From positions 33,035 to 97,034 of the forward strand of contig NZ_BAABDD010000019.1 in NCBI RefSeq assembly GCF_039539445.1: DNA of 64,000 nt, given 5' to 3'. Below, piece after piece: positions 25,573 to 33,691 of this stretch; the stretch's first letter is position 1; each line of letters starts with the position of its first letter. Source of the stretch: Salinactinospora qingdaonensis. GTDB lineage: Bacteria; Actinomycetota; Actinomycetes; Streptosporangiales; Streptosporangiaceae. The translations under genes and the position numbers were made by a program. The notes beneath the pieces are model-generated. The model searched no databases, was not told where the DNA came from, and saw only the letters and a program-made list of their open reading frames with translations.

Positions 25573-26415
25573 TTAGTCGTCCCAGGCGCCGCTGGCGGCG
25601 GCGGCGCGGGCGTAGTCGGCGAAGTCGCGCGGGGCGCGGCCCAGCGCGCGCTGCACCCCGTCGGTGGGGGTGGCGTTGCGGCCGTCGAGGATCTCGGTGA
25701 ACAGCTCGCACAGCGGGTTGACGAACTCCGGCGGCGCGCCGTGCTCGGTCATGGCTGCGGCGAACTCGTCGATGGAGATCGGCTGGTAGTGCACCTGGCG
25801 CCCCGAGGCTTCGGCGACCTGGGCCACCGCTTCGGCGAAGGTCAGCGACCGCGGGCCGGTGATCTCGTAGGTCTGGCCGGTGTGGCCCTCTTCGGTGAGG
25901 GCTGCCACCGCGACGTCGGCGATGTCTTCGGCGTCGATGAAGGGCTCGGCCACGTCACCGGCGGGGAAGGCGACCACGCCGCCGCGCACTAGGTCGTTGA
26001 GGAAGTCTTCGCTGAAGTTCTGCGCGAAGAAGCTGGCCCGCACGATGGTCCACTCGGTGCCGGCCTGGCGCAGCATCTCCTCGCTGCGCTGGGCCTCTTT
26101 CTCGCCGCGGCCGGTCAGCATCACCAGATGGCGCACGCCAGCTTGGGCGGCCTGCTCGGCGAAGGCCTGGATCGTCTCCGCGGCGCCGGGGAAACCGGCG
26201 TCGGGGGAGTAGGCCACGTAGGCGGAGGTGACTCCGTCGAGGACCGGGCCCCAGGTGGAGCGGTCCTGCCACTCAAACGGCGGCTCGGCCGAACGCGAGC
26301 CGATACGCACCTGCCGGCCCTGGGCGCGCAGCCGCTCGGCCACCCGGCGGCCAGTCTTGCCGGTGCCGCCCAGCACCAGCGTGATTTCCTGGTCATGGCT
26401 GTCAGTCTGTGTCAT
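25573..26415 (-). CDS. NmrA-type NAD(P)-binding protein
   Basis: The 280-residue protein has an N-terminal Rossmann motif VLGGTGKTGRRVAERL (about 14-29) and NmrA-like blocks GAAETIQAFAEQAAQAGVRH, TEWTIVRASFFAQNF and GDVAEPFIDAEDIADVAV. It resembles QorB/azoreductase-type NAD(P)-dependent sugar-epimerase-like proteins that sense or use NADP(H). It is the first gene of a likely two-gene unit with DUF1772. Confidence 0.88.
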   Translation of the reverse strand: MTQTDSHDQEITLVLGGTGKTGRRVAERLRAQGRQVRIGSRSAEPPFEWQDRSTWGPVLDGVTSAYVAYSPDAGFPGAAETIQAFAEQAAQAGVRHLVMLTGRGEKEAQRSEEMLRQAGTEWTIVRASFFAQNFSEDFLNDLVRGGVVAFPAGDVAEPFIDAEDIADVAVAALTEEGHTGQTYEITGPRSLTFAEAVAQVAEASGRQVHYQPISIDEFAAAMTEHGAPPEFVNPLCELFTEILDGRNATPTDGVQRALGRAPRDFADYARAAAASGAWDD

Positions 26416-26541
26416 GTCCCCCAGTCAACCGATCACTGTTGAGACGGGCCATCGGTGAGAAGATCAGATGTATGTTCAATGCTCTCACCTGGGGGTGAGC
26501 GGCTGTCTTGCGTGCGGGCCGGCGGGGTGGCGCACGGTGGT

Positions 26542-27321
26542 TTAGGGGCTGGGCAGAGCGGCGATGGCCGCGCTGACAGCTTCAGGCTCCTCGGCCGGCA
26601 CCTCGTGGCCGGCCTGTTGTGCCACGCGCAGCACACTAGCCGAGGACAGGTGCGTCAGCGACTCCTGGGCCTGCTTCCACTGGGGGGAGGCGCCCTGGCC
26701 TCGGCGAAGCACCGTCAAAGGCAGGTCCTCCAAAGAGTCGACCTGGCGGGCTTGGCGCTGCACGGCGGCCAGGTCGAGGTCTTCGTCTGCTTGGCCGACC
26801 TCGTCCCAGTGGTCGACTCCGACGCCGGCTCTGAGGCCGTAGTCGGGCTCGACCGCCTCCACCAGCACCAGGCCCGCGACCCGGTCGCGGTGGTGCTGGG
26901 CATACACCAGCGCGGGGTAGCCGCCAAAGGAGTGGGCCACCACGATGACGGGATCGTCGGCGTCGGCGCGGTTGACGACCGTGTCCAGTTCGGCCGCCAG
27001 GTCTTGGCCGTCGCGGCCCGACCGGCTGGGTGCGGGGCTGTTGCCCGTGCCGGGGCGATCGTAGCGGCAGGTGCGGTGTTTTCCGGCCAGTTCCTGCTGG
27101 GTGGCGCGCCAGTAGCTGGAATTGGCGCGGTCGCCGATGCCGTGGACCAGCACCACGGCGGGTGTTTCCTCTCCGGTGCAGCTCACCCATTGGCGCTGCC
27201 CTGCGGCGTCGATCACCTCACCGGTCTCGGCGGTGCCCAAGGCCCCGCAGGCCGTGACGGCCAGCATGGTCAGCACCGTGAGTGATCCCGCGAGTGGTCT
27301 CATCCGTTCTTGCTCCCGCAT
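26542..27321 (-). CDS. secreted lipoprotein alpha/beta hydrolase
   Basis: The 259-residue protein has a lipoprotein signal peptide with lipobox LAVTACG (Cys about 25), so it is anchored outside the membrane. The alpha/beta hydrolase core shows VVLVHGIGDR, DRPGTGNSP, the nucleophile elbow AHSFGG (about 147-152) and a C-terminal GHEVP histidine. The ATGs at 27321 and 27303 are both plausible starts, each with a purine-rich site upstream. Substrate unknown. Confidence 0.85.
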   Translation of the reverse strand: MREQERMRPLAGSLTVLTMLAVTACGALGTAETGEVIDAAGQRQWVSCTGEETPAVVLVHGIGDRANSSYWRATQQELAGKHRTCRYDRPGTGNSPAPSRSGRDGQDLAAELDTVVNRADADDPVIVVAHSFGGYPALVYAQHHRDRVAGLVLVEAVEPDYGLRAGVGVDHWDEVGQADEDLDLAAVQRQARQVDSLEDLPLTVLRRGQGASPQWKQAQESLTHLSSASVLRVAQQAGHEVPAEEPEAVSAAIAALPSP

Positions 27322-27635
27322 TGTTGGCGCGCTCCTGGCAGCTTGTGGTCTCGACTCTAAAAGGTCGTCGTGTCGGTCGCAGCGGTGCAGCCACGACCTT
27401 ACTTCCGTGCACGTTTCGTTGCGGCGAGGCTGCTGAAGGTTTACCGCGCGGGGTTGTGAGGCGAGGTCGGGGCCCTGGTGGTTCCCCGCAGGTGTTTTCC
27501 CGCGATTCCGACAAAAACCTTTTTCTCTAAGTATGGATGCTGATTCGATAAGAAGATTTTCTTGCTATTCCTTGCTGCTCCAAGGAACAATCTCCGGATA
27601 TTTCATTGGGGTTTCATCGGCAGGTGGTGGGCAGC

Positions 27636-28976
27636 ATGCGTTCTTTGATGCGGTTCTGGGGCCTCGTGGTTGCCGTTGGTGTAGCGGTGCCGGCCGCGAC
27701 CGGCTGTAGCAACAGCGTGGGCACCTCCGGCAGCACCGATACGGCGTCGTCAACCGAGGCCACCCCTGCCGAGCTCGCCGACCCGAGGAGCGTGGCGTTG
27801 GAAAGCCACCCCCAACCCCAAACCTTCACCTCCCCGGCCCGGTTCACGTTGCCCGTCCCCACGGCAGCGCCCACCCCTCCGGTTGCCCTGTTCGAGCAGC
27901 GTGCCTACGTCGCCACAACCACCGAAGTGAAGATCATCGACATGAGCACCGGGGAGGTGAGCGGGCACATCGAGCCCGAGTCCGCGGCCACCTGGGGGGA
28001 CTTCGACGTCTCACCCACGGCGACGCTGCCGCCGGTGTCCCCCGACACCAGCACGACCTCGCTGGAGGACATGGCCGAGGCGGTGGATTCGCCCCTGCTG
28101 ACCCACATCGACGGCCAACCGGCCGTCTTAACGGCTTTTCCCGTCGCCGAGGACGCCGACCGCGAAGTCGAGCTGATCGCTGCCCAGGCCGACACCGGCG
28201 AGGTCATGTGGCGCCTGCGCATCGACCTGCCTGACGCCGCCGGCGGCGCCTACCTGGATATCGCCGGCGCCACCGGCGACACCGCCATGGTCAATGTGGG
28301 CCACCCCGAGGCCGTGGCCACCACCCACGCCGTTGACCTCACCGAACCCGCCCTCGCCTGGAGCCGGGAGGACACCTGGACGATGGGTGTGTTCGGCGAC
28401 ACCGTCGCCGCCACCGCGATCGCCCCTGAGGACGACCAGCGCAGCCTGGTGGGGCTGACCGTGGGCGAGGGCGAACAGCGCTGGAGCGCCCCTCGCAGCC
28501 ACACGTGGCTCACCGCCGAATCCGCCGGCCCCTGGCTGCGGGTCTCTCACGAGGCCGGCTCCGGCTCAACCGCGGCCCGACTGGTCGACATCGCCACAGG
28601 CAGCACCACCCACACCTACGACACCGGCATCGCCGACTGGATGCGCTGCCGCTACGACGGCGCCACCGTCATCGTCTGTAGCGATAAGGGAAGCGTGCTG
28701 GCGTTGGACAGCGTCACCGGCCAGACGCGGTGGCGTATCCCCGAAGGTACGGGAGAACCGATCGCCGCCCACATGCCGCAAGCCTGGGGTGGGCGGGTCA
28801 CGGCGGTGGCCGACGGTTTGATCTACGCCGAGGCCGACAACGGGCCGGTGGTGCTCGACGCCCGCACCGGCGCGACCGTCGAAGACGCGCCCGGGGTGGC
28901 GCCTTTCCGTGTCAATGCCTACGTCGGCCTGGTCAGCAGCGGCGGCGAAGTGAGTGTTCACGCCACGACTGGCTAG
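27636..28976 (+). CDS. lipoprotein with PQQ-like beta-propeller
   Basis: From the ATG at 27636 the protein has 446 residues. It starts with a lipoprotein signal peptide (lipobox VPAATGC). The rest is a repeat-rich propeller: VKIIDMSTGEVSG, ELIAAQADTGEVMWRL, RSLVGLTVGEGEQRW and GSVLALDSVTGQTRWRIPEG are WD/PQQ-type blades. Such surface lipoproteins often act as scaffolds or binding proteins. The upstream 100 bases are AT-rich and probably carry the promoter. Its specific role is unknown. Confidence 0.8.
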   Translation: MRSLMRFWGLVVAVGVAVPAATGCSNSVGTSGSTDTASSTEATPAELADPRSVALESHPQPQTFTSPARFTLPVPTAAPTPPVALFEQRAYVATTTEVKIIDMSTGEVSGHIEPESAATWGDFDVSPTATLPPVSPDTSTTSLEDMAEAVDSPLLTHIDGQPAVLTAFPVAEDADREVELIAAQADTGEVMWRLRIDLPDAAGGAYLDIAGATGDTAMVNVGHPEAVATTHAVDLTEPALAWSREDTWTMGVFGDTVAATAIAPEDDQRSLVGLTVGEGEQRWSAPRSHTWLTAESAGPWLRVSHEAGSGSTAARLVDIATGSTTHTYDTGIADWMRCRYDGATVIVCSDKGSVLALDSVTGQTRWRIPEGTGEPIAAHMPQAWGGRVTAVADGLIYAEADNGPVVLDARTGATVEDAPGVAPFRVNAYVGLVSSGGEVSVHATTG

Positions 28977-29100
28977 CGCTCCCTTCCACCATCGCCCGCC
29001 GTGTCTCTGGCGGTGCGGGTGAGGCCCCCGGAGATGGCGTTGGGTCTGGCACACTCAATCGGGCGTGTCGGGCGAATCGCACAGATCGGGAGATACGGGC

Positions 29101-30480
29101 ATGGTGGGTGAAATGATGACAGTGCCGTGGTGGGGTATCGCGGCAGCGGCCCTGGTCGTGGTGGCTCTGGCGATCTGGGGCTTACGCACGTCGGTGCGGC
29201 GCGGCCCTCTCCAACGCAAACTGCACGCCGGTTACGGGATCGCCACCATCGTGATCGCCCTGGCGGCGCTGGCGCTGATCACGGTGGCCTTCACCATGAG
29301 CTACGCGGCGCTGTATGCCTCGGCGACCTGGCTGGCCGACACCGAACTGACCGTGATCAACGGCGGCGACCTGCGGTTCCTTTTCCCCGTGGGCATCGAC
29401 GCGGTCATCGTTTACTTCCTGGCCATGGATTTGCTCATGGAGTGGCAGGGCCGGCGCCACCCCCTCAACCGGTGGGCGGCCTACGGGCTGAGCGCGATCA
29501 CCATCATCCTCAACGTCTCCCAGGGTGAGGAGACCACCGCCTCCTACCTTGGCCATGCCGGACCGCCGGTGGTCATCATCCTCATCGCCGAAGGGGTGGC
29601 AGCCTGGGTGCGCCACTTGGCGGGGCTGGCGCACGGCTACAGCCCCGACCGCATCCCGGCCGGCCGCTGGATCGCCCACCCCTTCTCCACCTTGAAGGTG
29701 GCCCGACTCATGCTCGGCTGGGGCATCACCTCCTACCCGGAGGCGCTGGTGCGCGAGCAGCGCCGCCAGTTGGCCTACGCCATGCTGCGCGAACAGTACG
29801 GCAGCAGATGGCGAAGAGCCACCCCCCGCCACTTGAAGTGGATGCTCGACAACGGATACGACCTCGACACCGCCTTCGCGTTAACCCGTGCCATGACCGC
29901 CGAGCGGGTGGCGATGACTGCGGCCGAGGCCGGCACCTCCACTGGCCAAAGCTCCGCGGCGCTGTCCGACACGGCGGACTCGGCCGCTGCCGCCGTCGCG
30001 CCGGCACCGACCGAACCGGTTCCCTCGGCGCCACAACCCGAGGCCGCTCCCCGTGACCACGCTGAACCGCTCCACCGGCGCGCCACCGCCAACGGGCACG
30101 CCGAACCGGTGACGCTGCCCCCCGCCAGCGAGGCCCCCGCAGCCGACGACACTGTCACGTCTGCTGCCGAGCCGCACCAGCCCCTCACCCCGTCCTCTCC
30201 CGCCGAAGAGCCAAGCGCGCCGGCCGAGCCCGACCCTTCCCCGGCCGAGCCGCCCCAGCGGCGTTCCACCGGCCGCAGCCGCCAGATGAGCCCAGAAGAG
30301 AAGCGCCAGCGCGTGCGGCAACTGCTCGTGGGGGTCCCCGACATCACCGACGAGGAGATCGCCGCCGAGATCGGGGTCGCCCCCCGCACCGCGCGCCGCT
30401 ACCGCAGCGACATCCGCAACGGCATCTCAGCCGCAGCCACCGAGACCACGGCACCGGAGGGCACCGCCCGTCGCCGGTGA
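29101..30480 (+). CDS. DUF2637 membrane protein with C-terminal HTH
   Basis: The 459-residue protein (ATG 29101) begins with about five transmembrane helices in the DUF2637 pattern: SYAALYASATWLADTEL, FPVGIDAVIVYFLAMDLLMEW, HPLNRWAAYGLSAITIILNV and PPVVIILIAEGVAAWVRHLAG. A cytoplasmic region and a long Pro/Ala/Glu-rich linker (about 290-400) follow. A C-terminal helix-turn-helix reads VPDITDEEIAAEIGVAPRTAR (about 420-440). DUF2637 proteins (Spd-like) are common on actinobacterial conjugative plasmids and integrative elements. No other transfer genes are in the window, so it may be a leftover of such an element. Confidence 0.85.
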   Translation: MVGEMMTVPWWGIAAAALVVVALAIWGLRTSVRRGPLQRKLHAGYGIATIVIALAALALITVAFTMSYAALYASATWLADTELTVINGGDLRFLFPVGIDAVIVYFLAMDLLMEWQGRRHPLNRWAAYGLSAITIILNVSQGEETTASYLGHAGPPVVIILIAEGVAAWVRHLAGLAHGYSPDRIPAGRWIAHPFSTLKVARLMLGWGITSYPEALVREQRRQLAYAMLREQYGSRWRRATPRHLKWMLDNGYDLDTAFALTRAMTAERVAMTAAEAGTSTGQSSAALSDTADSAAAAVAPAPTEPVPSAPQPEAAPRDHAEPLHRRATANGHAEPVTLPPASEAPAADDTVTSAAEPHQPLTPSSPAEEPSAPAEPDPSPAEPPQRRSTGRSRQMSPEEKRQRVRQLLVGVPDITDEEIAAEIGVAPRTARRYRSDIRNGISAAATETTAPEGTARRR

Positions 30481-30803
30481 CCACGAGCACCGATCCAACC
30501 TCGCCTGCCGTGCACGAGGAACGCGCCAGGCCCACTCCTTTTCCACGCTGTCTCGGCCCTGCCTGCGATAGTCCCCGTGCCGCCGAGTGAGCGGGCCGCT
30601 GCCCGCCCAGCAGTCAGCGCTGCCCCCCATGGACAGAGCCACGCCCCGCATCGTTGAAAGCCGGGGGTGAGGGGTGTCCGCGACGCACCTGGGAAGCTGC
30701 CACCGTTGGCGCGAAAAAGTCCCACTAAGCACCTCAATGAGAAACTTGACGGTGGGAATTCCCGGCACAGACCGCTTCCACAGCCAAAGGGGAAGGCTCA
30801 CCG
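30481..30803. other. intergenic, no gene seen
   Basis: About 320 bases between the DUF2637 gene and the DUF6194 remnant contain no frame with coding character. A purine-rich site near 30788-30797 would serve the TTG start at 30804. Confidence 0.4.
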
Positions 30804-31274
30804 TTGACCGAGGACGACATCATCTCCTTCGCGACAGCTATGGCCGGGGTCGTAAAGATCACCGCCAGCGCCGACGATGGGGCACCAGAAATGGCTTGGG
30901 GCGACTCGTTCTTCTACTATGCCCCTGACGGCACGCCTTCCCGGCGCCAGATGCCGTTCGCCACGCTCGTCGTCAGCGACTACGAGGGATTCGACACCGC
31001 CTCGAATCTCGACCGTGCCGGCGTGTTCCGGCTCAACATCGGCGTGGGCCGCACCGTCTTCCACGAACTTCTCGGCTAGCCGCCCGCCGAACACCCCGAG
31101 CACGCCACGCGCTTCGACTACACCGCTCTTGACCAGGTTCTTCCCAACCCGGCCTATGCCACCTACGGCTGGGTGGGCATCCTCAACCCCGCCACGGCGA
31201 CCGCTGAACAGGCTCGCTCGCTGTTGCGTACGGCCCACGCCCGGGCCGTTGAACGCCACCGGCCCCGCCCCTGA
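30804..31274 (+). pseudogene. DUF6194 family protein with in-frame amber codon
   Basis: From a TTG at 30804 with AGGGGAAGG upstream, the frame reads the DUF6194 pattern: MTEDDIISFATAM, FFYYAPDG, RQMPFATLVVSDYEGFD, GVFRLNIGVGRTVFHELLG, then TAG at 31077. Continuing past the stop in the same frame gives PPAEHPEHATRFDYTALDQV, LPNPAYATYGWVGILNPATA and RSLLRTAHARAVERH, ending at 31274. In relatives the stop position is Tyr (LLGYPP), so a single TAC-to-TAG change explains the break. Full length would be 156 codons. Because it is a substitution, a sequencing indel is not the cause. Confidence 0.85.
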
Positions 31275-31379
31275 TCCACGGCGGCTAGAACCGGTGAGCG
31301 CGACGACCATCGCCTCCTCGCCCCCGTGGTGGCCGCCCGCCGAGGACTGCGCCTTCGCCGATGACGCGGCGCTGGCGGC

Positions 31380-31425
31380 GCTCGGGTGGGAGCCACGCCG
31401 GAAACGGCGTGGCTCCCACCCGAGC
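31380..31425. terminator. very strong hairpin with GAAA loop
   Basis: A perfect 21-bp stem (31380-31400/31405-31425, arms starting GCTCGGGTGGGAGCCACGCC) is closed by the loop GAAA. It lies between the DUF6194 remnant and the convergent epimerase gene. Confidence 0.85.
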
Positions 31426-31503
31426 TTCACGCCTGTGGCCCACCAGGGGAGAGGGGGTGACTTTCCCCTGGGCGGCCACGTCCCGCTCGGGCGCGGGGCC
31501 GGC

Positions 31504-32451
31504 TCAGCTCATGCCCAGCCAGGCGCGGTACCAGTCGAGGGTTTCGGCCACGGCCGCGCCCGTGGGCGTGGGCTGGAGGCCGAAGGTGGTCTCGAAGGCG
31601 GTGGAGTCCATGATCTGGGGCTGGGTGTGCTGGTAGAACATCTCGGCATAGGCCTCTGCCACGGTTGCGTCGAAGGAGCCGAACGACTGGGCCGCTGACA
31701 AGGCGACGACGTCGAGCGGCTGGCCCAGCCGGCGCTCGATCATGGTGTGGACGTGGCGCGTGGTGGGGGCCGCGGCGGTGGGCAGATGCCAGACTTCGCC
31801 GTCGGCCTCGGGGTGCTCGCCCAAGGTGGCCAGGCCGGCGGCGACGTCGCCGATGAAACTGTAGCTGTGGGGGAGGTCGATGTTACCCAGCGCCACGACC
31901 TGCCCGCCGGTGAGCGCGGCCGGGAACACCGCCCCGCCGAGGGAGGAACCGACGACACCGGGGCCGATGAAGTCGGCCGCGCGCCCGATGACCACCCGGG
32001 CGCGGCCTTCCCGATGGGCGCTCAGGTAGTTCTCGTCGAGCCGGGCGCGCATGCTGCCCTTGTCGGTGGTGGCTCGCCACGGGGTGTCTTCGGTGATGAT
32101 CGCCTCGCCGGTCTCGCCATAGGGGTAGAGGTTGTCGAGCACGACCAGGCGCGTAGCTTCGGCCTCGGCCGCGGCCAGGATCGACTCCTGGATGCCGGGC
32201 AGCAGCTTGACGTGCTCGTGGTAGGCCACGTTGACGCAGTGGTAGACGACCTCGGCGCCGGCGACGAGGGAGCGGACCTGCTCGACATCGTTGACGTCGG
32301 CGGCGTAACGGTGAACGCCCTCGATAGCGGGTCCGGTGCCTGAGCGGTTGACCAGGTGGACATGGTGTCCACGGCGGATGAGTTCGGCGGCCAGCGCGGT
32401 TCCGGCGGCTCCGGCGCCCAGGACGACGTGGGGGGCGGGGGCGGCAGACAT
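31504..32451 (-). CDS. NAD-dependent epimerase/dehydratase family protein
   Basis: The protein is about 315 residues from the ATG at 32451, which has AAGGAG upstream; the longer frame to 32490 lacks a site. It is an extended short-chain dehydrogenase: VVLGAGAAGTALAAELIRRG (Rossmann, note GAGAAG instead of GATG), ADVNDVEQVRSLVAGAEVVYH, VVLDNLYPYG (Tyr of the active site) and a GPGVVGSS loop. It is divergent from a TetR gene with an operator between and is probably its target. Substrate unknown. Confidence 0.85.
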   Translation of the reverse strand: MSAAPAPHVVLGAGAAGTALAAELIRRGHHVHLVNRSGTGPAIEGVHRYAADVNDVEQVRSLVAGAEVVYHCVNVAYHEHVKLLPGIQESILAAAEAEATRLVVLDNLYPYGETGEAIITEDTPWRATTDKGSMRARLDENYLSAHREGRARVVIGRAADFIGPGVVGSSLGGAVFPAALTGGQVVALGNIDLPHSYSFIGDVAAGLATLGEHPEADGEVWHLPTAAAPTTRHVHTMIERRLGQPLDVVALSAAQSFGSFDATVAEAYAEMFYQHTQPQIMDSTAFETTFGLQPTPTGAAVAETLDWYRAWLGMS

Positions 32452-32510
32452 AGGGGCACTCCTTGGCGATGGGGCACGGGTGAGGCACACCCATGTGGTT
32501 ATGGGTCATT

Positions 32511-32537
32511 GCAACTGTTATTCACCATAACTGTTGC
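32511..32537. promoter_or_regulatory. TetR operator candidate
   Basis: GCAACTGTTAT (32511-32521) and ATAACTGTTGC (32527-32537) are inverted repeats with one mismatch and a five-base spacer. The pair sits midway between the divergent epimerase and TetR starts. Confidence 0.65.
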
Positions 32538-32600
32538 TATGGTTGATTGCAATCGTTGGTCTCCGTCGAGCCCTCGGCGGTCACCGAAAGGAAGGTCACT

Positions 32601-33314
32601 GTGGCCACCAGCGCCGGCCCCCGCGCCCGCTATCGGGAACAGACCCGCACCGAGATCAAGCAGGTCGCACTGCGGCAACTGGCCGAAGGCGGCCTGCCCT
32701 CCATCGCGCTGACCCGCATCGCCAAAGAACTGGGGCTGTCCGGTCCGGCGCTGTACCGCTACTTCGCCAACCGTGACGACCTGGTCAGCGCTCTGATCCG
32801 GGACGCCTACGACGACATGGCCGCCGCGCTCAACGCCGCCGTGCCCGCCGAGCCCCACCCCTCGCCGCGTAACCTGCTGTACACGCTGGCCAGGTGCTAC
32901 CGCGCGTGGGTCCTCGACCACCCCCACCGCTACCTGCTGATCGCCGGCTCTCCGCTGCCCGGCTACAGCGCCCCACCGGACACATTGGCGCGCGCCCGCG
33001 CCGCGCTGGGCCCCTTCGTCGCGGTCTTCGAGCATGCCGACCCGCAGCCCGCCGTGGCGGCACTCGTGGCGTCGATGACGGCGTGGGTGCGCGACGATCC
33101 CGACCTGGCCACGTGGGTGCGCGGCCACGCCCCTACGGCCCAGACCCCCGAGGCGGCGGGGCAGGCGATGGCCGGAGCGGTGCTGGCGTGGACCCGCGGC
33201 CACGGTGCGGTCAGTCTGGAGGTCAGCGGCCAGTTCGAGCAGATGGGCCACAACCCGCGGGCACTGTTCGAGGTCGAGGTCGACACCCTGGCCGACATCT
33301 TCGGCCTGGACTGA
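32601..33314 (+). CDS. TetR family regulator of the divergent epimerase
   Basis: The 237-residue protein uses the GTG at 32601, which has AAGGAAGG upstream; the earlier frame start at 32547 lies over the operator. The HTH reads QVALRQLAEGGLPSIALTRI, AKELGLSGPALYRYFANRDD. The C-terminal domain (TetR_C_13-like; LARCYRAWVLDHPHRYLLIAG) has the WVLDHP motif of the subgroup beside SDR enzymes. Likely represses the epimerase gene and itself. Confidence 0.88.
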   Translation: MATSAGPRARYREQTRTEIKQVALRQLAEGGLPSIALTRIAKELGLSGPALYRYFANRDDLVSALIRDAYDDMAAALNAAVPAEPHPSPRNLLYTLARCYRAWVLDHPHRYLLIAGSPLPGYSAPPDTLARARAALGPFVAVFEHADPQPAVAALVASMTAWVRDDPDLATWVRGHAPTAQTPEAAGQAMAGAVLAWTRGHGAVSLEVSGQFEQMGHNPRALFEVEVDTLADIFGLD

Positions 33315-33691
33315 GGAGCGGGCGCTGCCGAGCACACACGCGAAGACGCCGGGTCTTGGCTGTCAGGCCAAGCGGAGCGCGGATCGCGACCCGCCCCACG
33401 AGGCGTACTACCGGCGCGGCGCTGAGCGCGGGGAAGAAAACCACGTAGCTCCTTTTCCGCTCAGGCAGTCAAACGCGGTTAAGAGCAGGTCTCAGTCGCC
33501 ACGTGGCCACCGGTGGCCTCGGCGCCTTGCCCTCAGCGGGTCCACCGCGACGGTCGGAAAATCCGTTGAACCCGGCCACGGGCGGCTGTTAGATTCCGTG
33601 CCGTGCGTAACTGAGACCGGTCCGTGCCTGTGTGGTGCCGTCGAGCGTGGCTCCGGCGCCCAGTCGACATGTCCGAGGTTCTCAGTTTTCG
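33315..33691. other. long leader upstream of the ABC-F gene
   Basis: This 377-base stretch has no recognised gene. Antibiotic-resistance ABC-F genes in actinobacteria are often preceded by an attenuator, and the length fits. A 19-codon Leu-rich frame (33669-33728) overlaps the ABC-F start but has no ribosome site. I see no convincing alternative hairpins by eye. Confidence 0.3.
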
